A program made the translations under genes and the position numbers. A stretch of DNA of 64,000 bases from Saccharum officinarum. Its lineage: Eukaryota > Streptophyta > Magnoliopsida > Poales > Poaceae. The notes beneath the pieces are model-generated. The model worked only from the letters and a program-made list of their open reading frames with translations, ran no database searches and was not told the origin of the DNA. Below are positions 35,000 to 46,687 of this stretch, one piece after another. The DNA is taken from assembly GCA_020631735.1 (NCBI GenBank), contig CM036197.1:46609880-46673879 (forward strand), in the 5' to 3' direction. How positions within the stretch are numbered: the first letter of the stretch is position 1; every line of letters begins with the position of its first letter.

Positions 35000-37900
35000 A
35001 TAAATCTGCGAGATTATCACACGACTTAGTTTGCAAGATTTCTATTTCTCCATTCTTTTAGAGTTCATGGGGTAAAATAACTTAGGAATAATATGCTTGG
35101 TCATATTACTCTTAATATAACCTGATTCCATTTGAGTAACACATGCCGAATTATCTTCAAAGATAATCGTAGGTGTGTCAAGTACACCAATACCACATGA
35201 TTGTGCTATGTGGTTTACCATTCTGCGAAGCCATACGCATTCGCGTGATGCTTCATATAAAGCTATTATTTCAGAATGGTTGGTAGATGTAGATACTAGA
35301 GTCTGCTTTGAAGATTTTCAAGATATTGTTGTTCCACCTTGCAAGAAAACAAAGCCTGTTTGTGATCTGCCATTGTGGGGATCTGATAAATAACCAGCAT
35401 CTGTATATCCTAACAAAATTGGATCTTGATTTCTGCTATAGAATAATCTAAAATCTCTAGTGCCATTGAGGTATCTCAATACCGTTTTAACTCCAACCCA
35501 ATTTCGTTTGGTAGGTTTAGCACTATGTCTTGCTAGCAAATTTACTGCAAATGTAATATCCGGCCGAGTGCTATTAGCAAGATACATTAGTGCTCCAATG
35601 GCACTTAGGTAAGGGACTTGTGGCCCCAATATCTCTTCTCCTTTATCCGGTGGTTTAAAAGGATCCTTCTCAATGTCTATGAATCTTACTACCATCGGAG
35701 TTTTTATTGGATATGACTTGTCCATATTGAATTTCTCCAATACCTTTTGGACATAGGCAGCTTGGTATATAAATATACCTGAGTAAAAGTGCTCAAGTTG
35801 TAAACCTAAGCAATATTTGGTTTGGCCCAAATCTTTCATCTCAAACTCCGTCTTTAAATGATGACGTGCTTCATTAATATCAGGTTCGTTGCCGATGATG
35901 TTAAGATCATCAACATATACTGATATGATACAAAATCCTGTTGACGATTTCTTAATGAAGACACAGGGGCAGTCATCATTATTTGTGTATCCCTTCAATT
36001 TAAGGAATTCACTTAACCGATTGTACCACATTCGGCCCGACTGTTTCAAGCCGTATAATGACTTCTGCAACTTGACGCAATACATGTTGCGATTTGCCTT
36101 AGGATCCGGTATACTGATTCCATCAGGAACTTTCATGTATATATCTGAATCTAGTGACCCATACAAATATGTTATCACTACGTCCATCAACTGCATAGAT
36201 AGACAATTTTGTACTGCCAATGATATTAAGTATCGGAACGTTATACCGCTCATTACTGGAGAGTAAGTTTCGTTGAAATCAACGCCAGGTCTTTACGTAA
36301 AACCTTGTGCCACTAGCCTTGCTTTATATCTCACCACTTCGTTGTTTTCATTCCTTTTACGAACGAAAACCCACTTGTACCCCACAAGGAAGATACCAGG
36401 AGGTGTTGGCATTACAGCCGAAAACACCTTCCTTTTATTAAGCGAGGCGATCTCTGTTTCAATTGCTACCTTCCACTTATCCCAGTCCGAGCGCTTCTTG
36501 CACTCAGTCATAGACTTGGGATCTAAATTAGTTAGAAGGATATCTGCAATTTCTTCAGAGAAATATGTGTCGACTATTATGGACTTACGATTATAAGACT
36601 CTCCAGTCTCAGTGAAATTTATAGAAATTTCGTCTACCCTTAAAGATTCATCATGACTTCCCGAAACGATGGATCTAGGGTCTTCTGATATTCCAGCCTC
36701 AGTGTTTATGCGCATAACTGAGCTGGATTGTGGATTACTTCTATCCACCGGACAATGTATGTCCTCTAGGTGTCTTTCAACCAAAGGTTGAGTTGCATTT
36801 CCAGTCTTCTTTTGCTTGCCAGCAATCACATCTTGCCTCTTGGAAGTGCTTCTCCCCCTCTTTTTTCTAATAGGGGGTTGAGTGGTTTTATTAGGTACCT
36901 CCACTCGTTCAGGCACATTCCTTGCAGGATGGAGAGACTTTGTGACACCTTTATAATCAGAGAAAACGCCTGGCAGATTATTTGCAAGATTTTGCAAATC
37001 AATGATTCTTTGAACTTGTTGTTCAGTTTCTGTAGTACGTGGATCGGTAAACAAAATGCCTTCTGCATTCCAATTAACTTCCTGACATTCATTTTGGTAC
37101 AATTCTCTCCCTAATGCCAGGAAGTGATCCTCATTAAAAATACAATCAGCGAACCGGGCAGTAAATAGATCTCCCGTAAGAGGTTCTAAATACTTAATAA
37201 TAGACGGAGATGAGTATCCAACATAGATCCCTAGTTTCCTGTGAGGACTCATCGAAGTTCGTTTAGGTGGTGAGATGGGTACGTATACAACGCACCCAAA
37301 CTTACGCAAATGGGAAATACTCGGAGGATTCCCACGTACTAACTGCAATGGGGAGGTTTCATGATATGCAGTTGGTCGTAGTTGGATCAAGTTAGCAGCG
37401 TGCAGAACTGCGTGACCCCAACACGACGTAGGCAATTTGCAATTTGTCAACATAGGTCTTGCAATGAGCTTGATTCTTTTAATCAACGATTCAGCCAAAC
37501 CATTTTGTGTATGGACATAAGGAACTGAATGCTAAACCTGAATTCCCAATGCCATACAATAATCGTTAAAAGTATGGGATGAGAATTCAGCGGCATTGTC
37601 CATTCGGATTGATTGAATTCGATGTTTCGGATAGTGTGCCTTCAACTTAATAAGTTGGGCCATTATTTTGGCAAAAGCATGGTTGCGTGTCAATAAAAGG
37701 GACACGTGAGACCATCTAGTAGATGCGTCTATCAAAACCATGAAGTACCGAAACGGCCCTGATAATGGTTGAATCGGACCACAAATATCGCCTTGAATCC
37801 TTTCAAGGAATTTAAGTGGTTCAGCTCGAATTTTAAGATATGATGGTCTTAAAATTAATTTCCCTGTTGCACAAGCAGTGCAACAAAAATCTTTATTTTG

Positions 37901-38452
37901 GGGAAATTTAGCGTTTTCCATATCATGACCTATGGAATTATCGATAATTTTCCTCATCATCCCTATTACAGGGTGCCCAAGTCGATCATGCCAGTTTCGG
38001 AATGTATCGACATCTTGAAAAATTATCTTATAAGCAACATGTTCTATGGGCTTGATGTATGTATAGTACAATCCAGTTTAGAGTGAAGAAATCTTTTCAT
38101 AGATTTGTTTGCCATATCCAGTAAGTTTGGTAAAGAGAAGAAATTTCTCTTTATTATCCATATGTGTCTCCACATGGAGACCATTCTTACGGACGTCTCT
38201 AAAACTTAGAAGGGTACGAGTAGAGTCAGGATACAACAATGCATCCTCTATCGTAATTTGCATTCCCATGGAGAGAGTAATAGTGGCTCGTCCTGAGCCA
38301 ACTATTAACGCATCTCGACCCGCAATGGTCATAATATTTCCTTCTCTTTTCTTAAGAGTCTGGAAATATTTTATTTCTCTAAGTATAGAGTTTGTGGTAC
38401 ATGAGTCCACAAGGCATAATTCTTCCTCCTTTGGATTGAGGTCAACAGACAT
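35000..38452 (-). pseudogene. copia-1 pol: protease, integrase, reverse transcriptase, RNase H with in-frame stops
   Basis: One reading frame interrupted by stops near 38078, 37532, 36293 and 35318 but apparently without frameshift down to 35318. Protease: LVDSCTTN (38410 region) in the DSG/DTG-type position. Integrase: the His-His-Cys-Cys zinc site (WHDRLGH ... CCTACATGK), catalytic DICGP and MDNAAEF, then QNGLAES. Reverse transcriptase: KWVFVRKRNENNEVVRYKAR, YGLKQSGRMWYNRL, and an intact catalytic YVDD in VYVDDLNIIGN. RNase H: GYTDAGYLSDPHNGRSQTG. Three of the stops are single-transition changes of Gln or Trp codons in conserved motifs. Coding capacity is lost, but the domains are well preserved. 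Confidence 0.92.
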
Positions 38453-38683
38453 CTATATGTAAAGTGAATGTAAAATAAATATTCAAATTTAACACATAGA
38501 ACTTATACATATAATATATTAACTATCAATACAAAAGTATGATATTACAAAATCTATGAGTTCTACAATATAAACAATACAACTCATACGCACACTAATT
38601 AATACAATCCGAACTACTATAAGGATGTATGACGTATACTATTACAACAATAGTCTATAGTGATATCAATGTTTTGACCGAGA
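38453..38683 (-). other. copia-1 gag-pol spacer
   Basis: About 230 AT-rich bases with stops in all frames separate gag from pol although the two are in the same frame. Could be an intron, an internal insertion or decay. Confidence 0.5.
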
Positions 38684-39717
38684 TTATTCGAAATCTCCAA
38701 ACATGTCTCCATAACTGAAATCTATGAGCATATTGTCCGACGATGGAAGGTCTTTTACGAAGTTTAGAGGTTTGTTGTTCACTTGTTCTTTAGGGGCCTG
38801 ATTAGAACAACCCTCTTCCACAACAGCCTTAGATGTAAGATTGAAGTGTGCCTCATATCTTGTGTTTCCTGCTGGCTTAGCCTCTTTCAAAGATTTTTGG
38901 TACAAAGCTACCAAATGCTTAGGTGTACGGCAATTCTTGGCAAAATGCGTGAAATCCCCACATCTATGACACTTGTTGTCATTTTTGGGTTTCACATTTT
39001 CCTTCTTCCTCTTATTTGAATTAGGTCTTTGTCTCCTATTGTGTTTGCGTTTACCAGTTCTGTTCTTTGGATCAGGTCCATTGAACTTATTCTTATTCCT
39101 AGGTTGTTTTTGTACATTGTGAACCTCAGGCAAAGGCGCCGAACCAACAGGACGCTTATGATGATTTTTCATAAGAACTTCATCATGTTTTTCTGCCTGA
39201 GACAATGTATGAATAAGCTGGGAATATTGCTGGTAATTATGAGCCCTGTATTGCTGCTGTAATACTCTATCAGATGGGAGCATAGTAGAGAGTGTTTTCT
39301 CTATCTTGTCTGTATCTGATGGCTCTTTCTCGCAAAACTTCAATTTAGAACAAATTCTATGAACAACATGATTATAGTCTGCCACAGATTAAAATCTTGG
39401 AGACGTAGGTGATTCCATTCATAATTGGCCTCTGGCCAAATCAATTCCTTTTGTTGTTCATATCGTTCTTTTAGAGCGACCCATAATTCACGAGGATTTT
39501 CAATCATAAGGTATTCAGATTTAAGGTCCTTATGAATGTAAAACCGTAATAAAGCTAGAGCAGTAAAGGTATGCTTCTCTTGTATGGCAGCCTCTTGTTG
39601 GGGTTCCTAAATTGTAGCCAAAAGACTACGAGAGGCAAGCGCTATTTTGATATCAGACGCCCAAGTAGGGTAATTGGTACCGTCTAACGCGAGTTCCTCG
39701 AACTCCTTAGTAGCCAT
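38684..39717 (-). pseudogene. copia-1 gag, with a stop and a frameshift
   Basis: Starts ATG at 39717 (MATKEFEELALDGTNYPTWA), has a premature TAG at 39609-39607, and a one-base loss near 39394 shifts the frame before ADYNHVVHRICSKLKFCEKE. The nucleocapsid CCHC knuckle is intact: CHRCGDFTHFAKNC. Ends at a stop at 38684, about 230 bases before the protease frame. Confidence 0.85.
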
Positions 39718-39719
39718 GA

Positions 39720-40780
39720 TCCTACGTGGATAACCATGGATTAATTAATTTACCGTTTGGTAAATTAAATTCAACATGGTAATGTTGTAATATTAAATGC
39801 AATATGTTTAGAATTGATATCTTATCATAGTTTTGGATTGTTGTAGGTAATCACAAAGTTGTGTAGACCATACAACCAAATTCATCATAAACTTTGGATA
39901 AACACAAGATGGATAGTCTCTATGTCAAAGACAAAGAGTAGATCTTATAGTAGGCAAAAAATTTGCTGCCTAAGCAAAGTCTCTGAGCAAGATAATTCAC
40001 AAGTGAATTAAATGCAGCTTTTGCTTAGTACTCTACTATCTAGTGTAATACCAAAATAATATGATGAAGATAGCAATCCAAAACCTTTATTTTGGGTTAT
40101 AACACGGTGTAGGTAATCATCAAGTTCCAGAAAACATAATGTAGACCTCTCAGTAACAGGTGATTTGATCACTGCTATGGCACGGTCTCTAGGCTCCATT
40201 ACCTTGTGTTATTAACCAAAATAATTAAGATATTTATATTACAATTTGAATAGTATAGAGATTATTTTCTAATTCTATGGATGTCATAGTTAAATTGCAA
40301 CTAAGTCTACTAGCAAATTTAACTTATATGTGGTGCAAAAATTGTGGTTTGAGGCACCAACATACCCAATTCTATCATAAAATTACAAATGCAACGAATA
40401 TGTTGGTACAAATAGAAGGTTTGGGTGTACCAACATAGCCAAAAACAGAATTATCAAGTCACAAATGTAATATGTATGTGGTGCATATTGTGATTGGGTG
40501 CACCACATACTCCAGTAAAATGATAGAGATAAAAGACATTGCATAATAATAATATAAACAAACTACAATATATTTACAATGTCATGATCCAGTAGTACAG
40601 AGCAATAACAACCAATACAAATATCTGATGTTTTTGCAGAAATTAACTAGCAAATCATATATGCTAATAAAACTAAATTACTGCTGAAATAGAAATAAGA
40701 GAAAGAAAAGCAAACTATGCAAAGCAGGCCAGCCAAGGGCAGCCCAGCAGCCGGCCGAGCGCGCGGCCCAGCAGCCAGCC
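39720..40780 (-). other. copia-1 AT-rich untranslated leader
   Basis: About 1 kb without frames, with recurring motifs such as TGTTGGTRCAMMY/GGTGCACCAAC near 40335-40510, between the leader frame and gag. Confidence 0.5.
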
Positions 40781-40795
40781 AGGCACGCTACCCAG

Positions 40796-41869
40796 TCAAG
40801 CCAGCCAGGCGCGGCCCAAGGCAGCCAGGCCCAGGCCCGCCGCCAAAGCAGCGAGGCCAGCGCCCAGCCCAGCCGCCGTGGCTATAAAGCCGACGGTTAG
40901 GGTTGGAACCCTAACCGCCCCGGCCTCCAACCGCCAGTCGCCGTCGCCGCCGCACCGTCCAGCCGCCGGCCAAGCCGCCGCCGATGGTGCTCGCCGTCTT
41001 GTGGTGCCTCCTCCTCCCCCCGTTCTCCTCCTATGGCGGATCAGGGCCCATGCCCTCTCTCCGGCCATGGAGACCAACCGGCGGGGTGCGTCCCGCTCGT
41101 CCCCGGCGAGCTCCGGCCACGAGGGCCATCGCAACTTGCCGGGACCGGCGGTGGCGCCCCCACCGGCTCCCCGAAGACGCTTCAGCGGCGAGGAACCGCC
41201 TCCCCCTCGACAGAGGAAGAGGCGAAACCTGCTCCAATGGCGTTTTCGGGCGGAGACGCGGCGTAAGCGGGCGACCGCCACATTAGCGTAGGCGCCGCCG
41301 CGATTCGGAGGAGGTCCAATCGGAGGAAGCGTTGGTGTCGGCGTGAAGACGGCGTCGATGTCATAGGCGAAGCCGGGAGGCCATGCCGCCACGCCGTTGC
41401 TGCTTGTGGGTGGAGGGGCGCCACGGCGCCTGGCCATGGAGCCACCGCCTCCGTTCCATGGCAGCGCTAGCGCATCCGACGGCAGTGGTGGTGGTGGCGG
41501 CAGCAGCAGGTTCGTCGACGGCCTCGGCAGCGATGACGACATCGGCGGGGACTCCGGCGTTGCCCCAACACGGCGGACGAACATCGCCGGGCCGTGGCAA
41601 GGGCAAATGCCGGGGGCGTACTGGAGCCTCGACGAACGAGGCACCGAGCGTGGCATCGTCGGACGGCCGTCGGCGTTCGGTCCATTGTCGTAGAAACGGC
41701 GAGGAGCGATGCGGCGGTCGTTGATGTCACGGAGGACGCGGCGGATGGCGCCCTGGAGGATGAAGCGACGAACACCTCCAGGGTGGCTGTTGCCACAGAC
41801 GATGGCGGCTTTGACGGCGTCGGTGACCGCGTCGACCATGGCGTTCATGGAAGGTGCGGGGTTGGCCAT
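40796..41869 (-). CDS. Uncharacterised 357-codon frame in the copia-1 leader
   Basis: Starts ATG at 41869, about 115 bases after the 5' LTR, and stays open for 357 codons. The first 120 residues (MANPAPSMNAMVDAVTDAVK, then a segment with GGVRRFILQGAIRRVLRDIN) are of balanced composition; the rest is rich in Pro, Gly, Arg and Ala and could be a by-product of GC-rich DNA. Not a known retrotransposon domain. It could be a captured host fragment, an extra element-encoded ORF, or chance. Other frames are also open in this GC-rich stretch, which weakens the case. Confidence 0.3.
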   Translation of the reverse strand: MANPAPSMNAMVDAVTDAVKAAIVCGNSHPGGVRRFILQGAIRRVLRDINDRRIAPRRFYDNGPNADGRPTMPRSVPRSSRLQYAPGICPCHGPAMFVRRVGATPESPPMSSSLPRPSTNLLLPPPPPLPSDALALPWNGGGGSMARRRGAPPPTSSNGVAAWPPGFAYDIDAVFTPTPTLPPIGPPPNRGGAYANVAVARLRRVSARKRHWSRFRLFLCRGGGGSSPLKRLRGAGGGATAGPGKLRWPSWPELAGDERDAPRRLVSMAGERAWALIRHRRRTGGGGGTTRRRAPSAAAWPAAGRCGGDGDWRLEAGAVRVPTLTVGFIATAAGLGAGLAALAAGLGLAALGRAWLA

Positions 41870-41968
41870 CTTCTACCTTGGGCTGTCGTGCAGCAACTCC
41901 GGCGAAGTTCCGGCGAGTTTCCCGGCGAACTTCCTTCCAACTCTCGGTCTACTAGCGACAGTGGAAAG

Positions 41969-41983
41969 CAGTGCGTGATAACG
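41969..41983 (-). other. copia-1 primer-binding region
   Basis: CGTTATCACGCACTG directly follows the 5' LTR on the minus strand. It is not the standard TGGTATCAGAGC; similar TTATCA-type sites occur in other plant copia elements. Assignment rests on position. Confidence 0.5.
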
Positions 41984-42226
41984 TGTTAGAAGAAACTGTG
42001 GATGAAAATGGATCGAATGATCTCTGTATTGTATTCTGATGAACAGTGATATATATATATATATACATGTGTCAGTTGCTATTGTCAGTGACTCAATGGC
42101 GAACTGGTGTCTATTGGTGCCGAAAGGGCATAAACGGTTATGCCTATAGAAACCGTAATTAGCACATGCTAATTACAAGATTTACAATAATTGATCACTA
42201 ATTACTAATACTAATTAATCTTAACA
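41984..42226 (-). repeat. copia-1 5' LTR
   Basis: 243 bases; pairs with 34285-34499. Differs from it by an indel of about 25 bases, a TA-repeat length change and a few substitutions. Confidence 0.92.
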
Positions 42227-42231
42227 CGAGG

Positions 42232-43073
42232 GAGACGGAGGCGCCGGAAAGTTCGGAACACAAGGGAACTACACTGGGTTTGGGCTGGACACGGGCTACG
42301 ATTTCAAGGGCTGGGCCCATGCGGAACTTAGATGGATCATAATTAAAAAAAATATTTATTTTATTAGATAGATCACTTTGAGATTTGTGCTATTTTTTTA
42401 GAAAGAGGAGCACCGGAGCAATTCCCAAAAAAAAAAAGAAAGAATAGGCATACTCATGTAGGCAAGGCAAAGCTGCAAATTGATAGGAAAGAAGAAAAAA
42501 GGAAAACATAAAAAGTTTGAGATAAAATTGTTCAAAAAAAGATAAGAGTATCTACCAGGGGAATGTCATAACTGGTAAAAAAACTCTATGGGTAAAATAG
42601 TCTTTTCTCCTATGACTTAATACCGTTACAACTCTTTTTTTCTCGAATGCGCAGGAGATCTGCGTATCATTGCATTAAAGGAGGAAAGAGTTTTCAGTAC
42701 ATCAACGCGCATCAGGCGCGCTAGGCGGATAACAGCTGGACCAACCTAGTGTAGCAGAACCTCCTAAATTATATGGCCCATATGCACCTGTCATTGTCCC
42801 TAAGACCTCTGACAGCGATACATGCACACCAAATACCTAAGAAGATCTGTCGGGTGCCCTCACAGGACCCCGATTAAACTACATTTAACAACCTATACCA
42901 GGATCAACAAAGGAGTAACTACAACATTACAACATTTGTACAAAACGTTACATCAGAGTGCGGAAGAATAATAACAATAAATTTACAAATCATGATTAAG
43001 TTAACTTTTTACAAACTTAACTTGTATTGCGGAAGTCGAGTAGAACTACAGAAGACAACTTAGGTAGAACACC
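42232..43073. other. Right flank of copia-1 and an LTR-like fragment running into the gap
   Basis: 42232-42310 is GC-rich and seems to continue the sequence left of the element (34200-34284). 42850-43073 begins TGTCGGGTGCCCTCACAGG and resembles the 3' part of a gypsy-type element, cut by the gap. No gene. Confidence 0.35.
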
Positions 43074-43173
43074 NNNNNNNNNNNNNNNNNNNNNNNNNNN
43101 NNNNNNNNNNNNNNNNNNNNNNNNNNNNNNNNNNNNNNNNNNNNNNNNNNNNNNNNNNNNNNNNNNNNNNNNN
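43074..43173. other. Assembly gap (100 N)
   Basis: Exactly 100 N; it interrupts the second copia element, whose 3' half and 3' LTR are missing. Confidence 0.99.
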
Positions 43174-44534
43174 GTGCTGCACCGTAGTGTCGGGCACTGA
43201 CGGTGTGGCAAAGACGGTAACTCGAAATAAGGCTCCTGAATCATCGAGTGGCGCAGTCACCCGCTTCTCTTCAAGATCATTTTCCGAGCTACCACGCCTC
43301 CCCCTCATCATGTCGTCCTCTAGGAAGACAGCGTGTCTTGTTTCTACAAACTTTGTATATCTGTCAGGACAGTAGAAACGATAACCTTTTGACTTTTTAG
43401 AATAGCCAATAAAATGGCAACTTACTGTTTTGGGATCTAATTTCCCAATGTTTGGGTTAAATACTTTTGCCTCAGCAGGGCTCCCCCAGACACACAAGTG
43501 TTTTATCGAGGGCACTCTTTCTGTCCACAACTCATATGGTGTTTTAGGCACCGCTTTACTGGGTACTCTGTTGAGAATATGAATGGCGGTTTTTAATGCC
43601 TCCATCCATAGACTCACTGGTAAGGTGGAGTAACTTATCATACTACGCACCATATCCATCAATGTTCGATTACGCCTTTCGGCTACTCCATTCTGCTGAG
43701 GCTCGCCCGGTGAGAATACTGGCCGACTATGCCGTTCTCTGTAACTGTAAAAACTCGGTCCAGGAACTTGGCCAAATGGGGTATGCCGACCATAGTACTT
43801 CCACCACGGTCAGACCAGACTAACTTTATCCTTTTATCATGCTGATTTTCAACTTCAGCTTTGAATATTTTGAATTATCCAATGCTTCTGTTCTTTCTTT
43901 GATTGGATAAATGTAACCATAACGAGAGTAGTCGTCAGTGAATTTATGAACGAGTCATAACCATCCACACTTTTCACAGGAAAAGGACCACAGATATCTG
44001 TGTGTATTATTTCCAAAATTCCTGTGCTTCGTTTAGCGTTCCTTTTAATTGTTTTTGTGTATTTTCCTTTAATACACTCTATGCATTGTTCTAGATCAGA
44101 GAACTCTAATGGAGAAAGAATTTCACTTTTAACTAGTCTCTCTATTCTTCCCCTCGAAATATGGCCTAAACGGCAGTGCCATAATTTCGACGAAGCATCA
44201 TGAGTTCTCTTTCGCTTTCTATTTTCATTTACAGACGAGGCTACATTATCAATCACATCACATACGGAATTAACATTTTCACGAAGTGATAGCAAATAAA
44301 GATCTTGCTTTTGAAAAGCAATACCAATGCGTTCATTATTACATGAAATCTCACACTTGCCATTTCCAAAATGGCAATCAAATCCATCATTGTCCAAACA
44401 TGAAACACTAATCAAATTTCTCTTTAATGAAGGAACAAATAAAACATCTCTGAGTAAAAGAATGAAGCCATCAGCAAGCTCCAAAGAAACATCGCCAATA
44501 GCTTCGACATCCGCTTGGACTCTATTTGCAACTT
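43174..44534 (-). pseudogene. copia-2 protease remnant and integrase, broken
   Basis: Includes VLFVPSLKRNLISVSCLDND (end of protease), the integrase zinc region (WHCRLGHISRGRIERLV ... CIECIKGKYTK), IIHTDICGPFPVKSVDGYDS, and, after a disrupted central stretch around 43663-43900, the C-terminal core ([40 protein letters not shown]). The catalytic DSG segment of the protease is absent: gag sequence runs directly into RQIKVANRVQADVEAIG. Confidence 0.85.
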
Positions 44535-45477
44535 TAATTTGCCTTTCTCTTCTTTGAGTAGTCCTCGTCGAACGGAATCCCTCTGCATTTCATGACATAC
44601 TTTAAATACTCAGGACAATCTTTCTTGTAATGTCCTTCTTTATGGCAGTGAAGACACTGATCTTTGTTCACCATAATTTTGTTCTGTTTAGGCTGATGTT
44701 GCATGGGAGCTCTACCCTTACCCTTTGACTTTGAGGGAGTTAACATTAGCATTGGCATTCTTTTTCTTGTTATCTCTGATAAAATTAAGAGAACCACCAC
44801 TGGCAGCCCTAATTCTGTCTTCCTCTTGCACACACATTGCAATGCAACGTTCAAGATTCCACTTTTCAGGTTGAATGTTGTAACTGACAACAAAGTTGTC
44901 AAACTCTTTAGGCAGAGAAGCAAAAACAACATGTACAAGAAAATCTTCCTCAAGAGCCAAGTTCATTGGCCTGAGCTTGTTGTTCAGCTGGTTCATCTCT
45001 GAGATGTGCTCTCTAATGCCAATGCCATTTTTACCACTAGTGTACTGTGCTGTCATGATCTGTTTGATTATCTGTGTAGCATACGTCTTTGAAGAGCCAT
45101 GAAACTGACTCTTTATCTTTTCAAGATACTCTGTAGCAGTATCACACTTTGCAATTGAGCCCATTATGGTGGGCTCAATTGTGTTCTCTATGACAGCACA
45201 ACACTTTTTGTTGGCGTTGGTCCAATTTTTCTTGTCAATGGAATATGCCAACTCTATGGGAGCAAAATCCCTCTCTCTTATTCCAATCAACATCAGATTC
45301 ATCAGCCCGCCTGACTGGTGCCTCTGGCTCAACAGGGCATGATGTGGTCTTTATCCACTCCACCTCGGCCAAGACAAAAGCCAGATCAAGCTTCTTCTTC
45401 CACTCATTGTAGTTATCCCCTTTCAGCTTGGGGATCTTTTCGATAGCATCCATCAAGTTGAAACTTCCTGAGATCAT
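44534..45477 (-). pseudogene. copia-2 gag, frameshifted
   Basis: Starts MISGSFNLMDAIEKIPKLKG at 45477. The frame changes near 45300 (to IELAYSIDKKNWTNANKKC and on) and again near 44730, before the CCHC knuckle CLHCHKEGHYKKDC. Recognisable gag of the UBN2 type found in copia elements. Confidence 0.85.
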
Positions 45478-45479
45478 GA

Positions 45480-46670
45480 TCCATAAAGAATGAGAACATT
45501 ATATAAAGGTATATATATAAAACATAATTGCATGTCTTAGTTCTGACGTTGGTCAAAAGTAAAACGTACAATTTTCACCACATTAATTCAAATCACCGTT
45601 GGGCAGAAATTGAATTAATGTAGGACGATAATTCAATATAAATATCACAATATTGCTATTAATCAACGTTGGTCAGAATAATAACAATATTACAATAACA
45701 GTAAAATTATTCATGTTTCAAAATTTAAATTCTCCCATTGGTTTGAATTTAATAATGAAACTGAGAACTTTGAGTATGCAACGGAAACTTTAACATTCAC
45801 ATAATCATTTTTCCAGAAACATATGATAATGATTTTCTGCTCTCTAGAATTAAACACGTTGGTGTAATAATAATAGAGATTAACTGTACAATATAAAGGA
45901 CAAATATGTTTCTGGAAAAAAATTAAACGATGATGAAGAGTAATCCGTGTAAACTGGCCCGTGGGTCTTAGCGCTTACACGCGCGGCCCAGCACTGTGGG
46001 TCTCTTTTCTCTCCCTTTTTTCGGCCCGAAAGCCCAATAGCGTGCAGCCCGCAGCCGCTCTCTCAGCCTCCCCCGCGCCCAGGCCGTAACCTGGGCCTGG
46101 GTCGGGAAACTCGACGCCCGCCTGGGCCGTTTCTCGCCCAAGACGTCACAGCCGTTGATCTCACGGTCACACGGATCCAACGGCCAAGCGCGGTTTTCGC
46201 CGGTATAAAAACCCAGATGGCTGGTTCACCCGAAAAACCCTAGGTCATTTTCTCCTTCAGCTCCGCAGCGACCCGGGCGCTCACCACCGCCAAGAACGGC
46301 GATCTGTGGCCGGTCGCCGGCCAAGTGTGCCGAGCGCCACCCTTCTCTCTCCCATTTTCCTATTTCTTTTCTTCATTCCCCATCTACTCGCTGTCATGAA
46401 TCGGGCGAAGATTTCAAGCAAAGGATGGCGCGGCCTCGGGACCCCTCGGCGGCGGTCGTGCTCGCCCTAGGTTGAGCGCGCCGCCGTCGAGCGGCCGTGC
46501 GGCTGTGCCTTGTCTGTCCGCGCACGGTAAGATGGCGACGGCGGCTCGGGAAACCGCATCTGTTCTTTCTTTGGTAGGGTTAGGGATTCTCTTTTGATTT
46601 CTTTTCCCGATTTGAAAATCGGTTTGTTCTATGTCTCTTATTTCTTGTCCCGATCCAGATCTACTTGCTA
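45480..46670 (-). other. copia-2 leader with AACGTTGG-type repeats
   Basis: The AT-rich half (45530-45920) contains several copies of an interrupted motif, on plus ACGTTGGTCA, CGTTGGGCAGAAATTGAATT, AACGTTGGTCAGAATAATAA and CCATTGGTTTGAATTTAAT. The half next to the LTR (45955-46560) is GC-rich. No coding frame. Confidence 0.6.
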
Positions 46671-46687
46671 GTAGGCTCGGGTGCCAT

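Larger units (their letters stand above)
34285..42226 (-). mobile_element. Complete copia LTR retrotransposon (copia-1), TSD CGAGG
   Basis: 7942 bases, TGTTAGAAGAAACTG...CTTAACA at both ends on plus, flanked by a perfect CGAGG duplication (34280-34284 and 42227-42231). Read on the minus strand the order is: 5' LTR 42226-41984; primer-binding region; a GC-rich leader with a 357-codon frame; gag; protease; integrase; reverse transcriptase; RNase H; polypurine tract; 3' LTR 34499-34285. The protease-integrase-RT-RNase H order marks it as Ty1/copia. Several in-frame stops and at least one gag frameshift make it non-autonomous now. Confidence 0.95.

Noticed and set aside
40878..41800. Additional plus-strand frames in the copia-1 leader
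   Set aside because: Antisense to the element, of low-complexity composition, and best explained by GC content.
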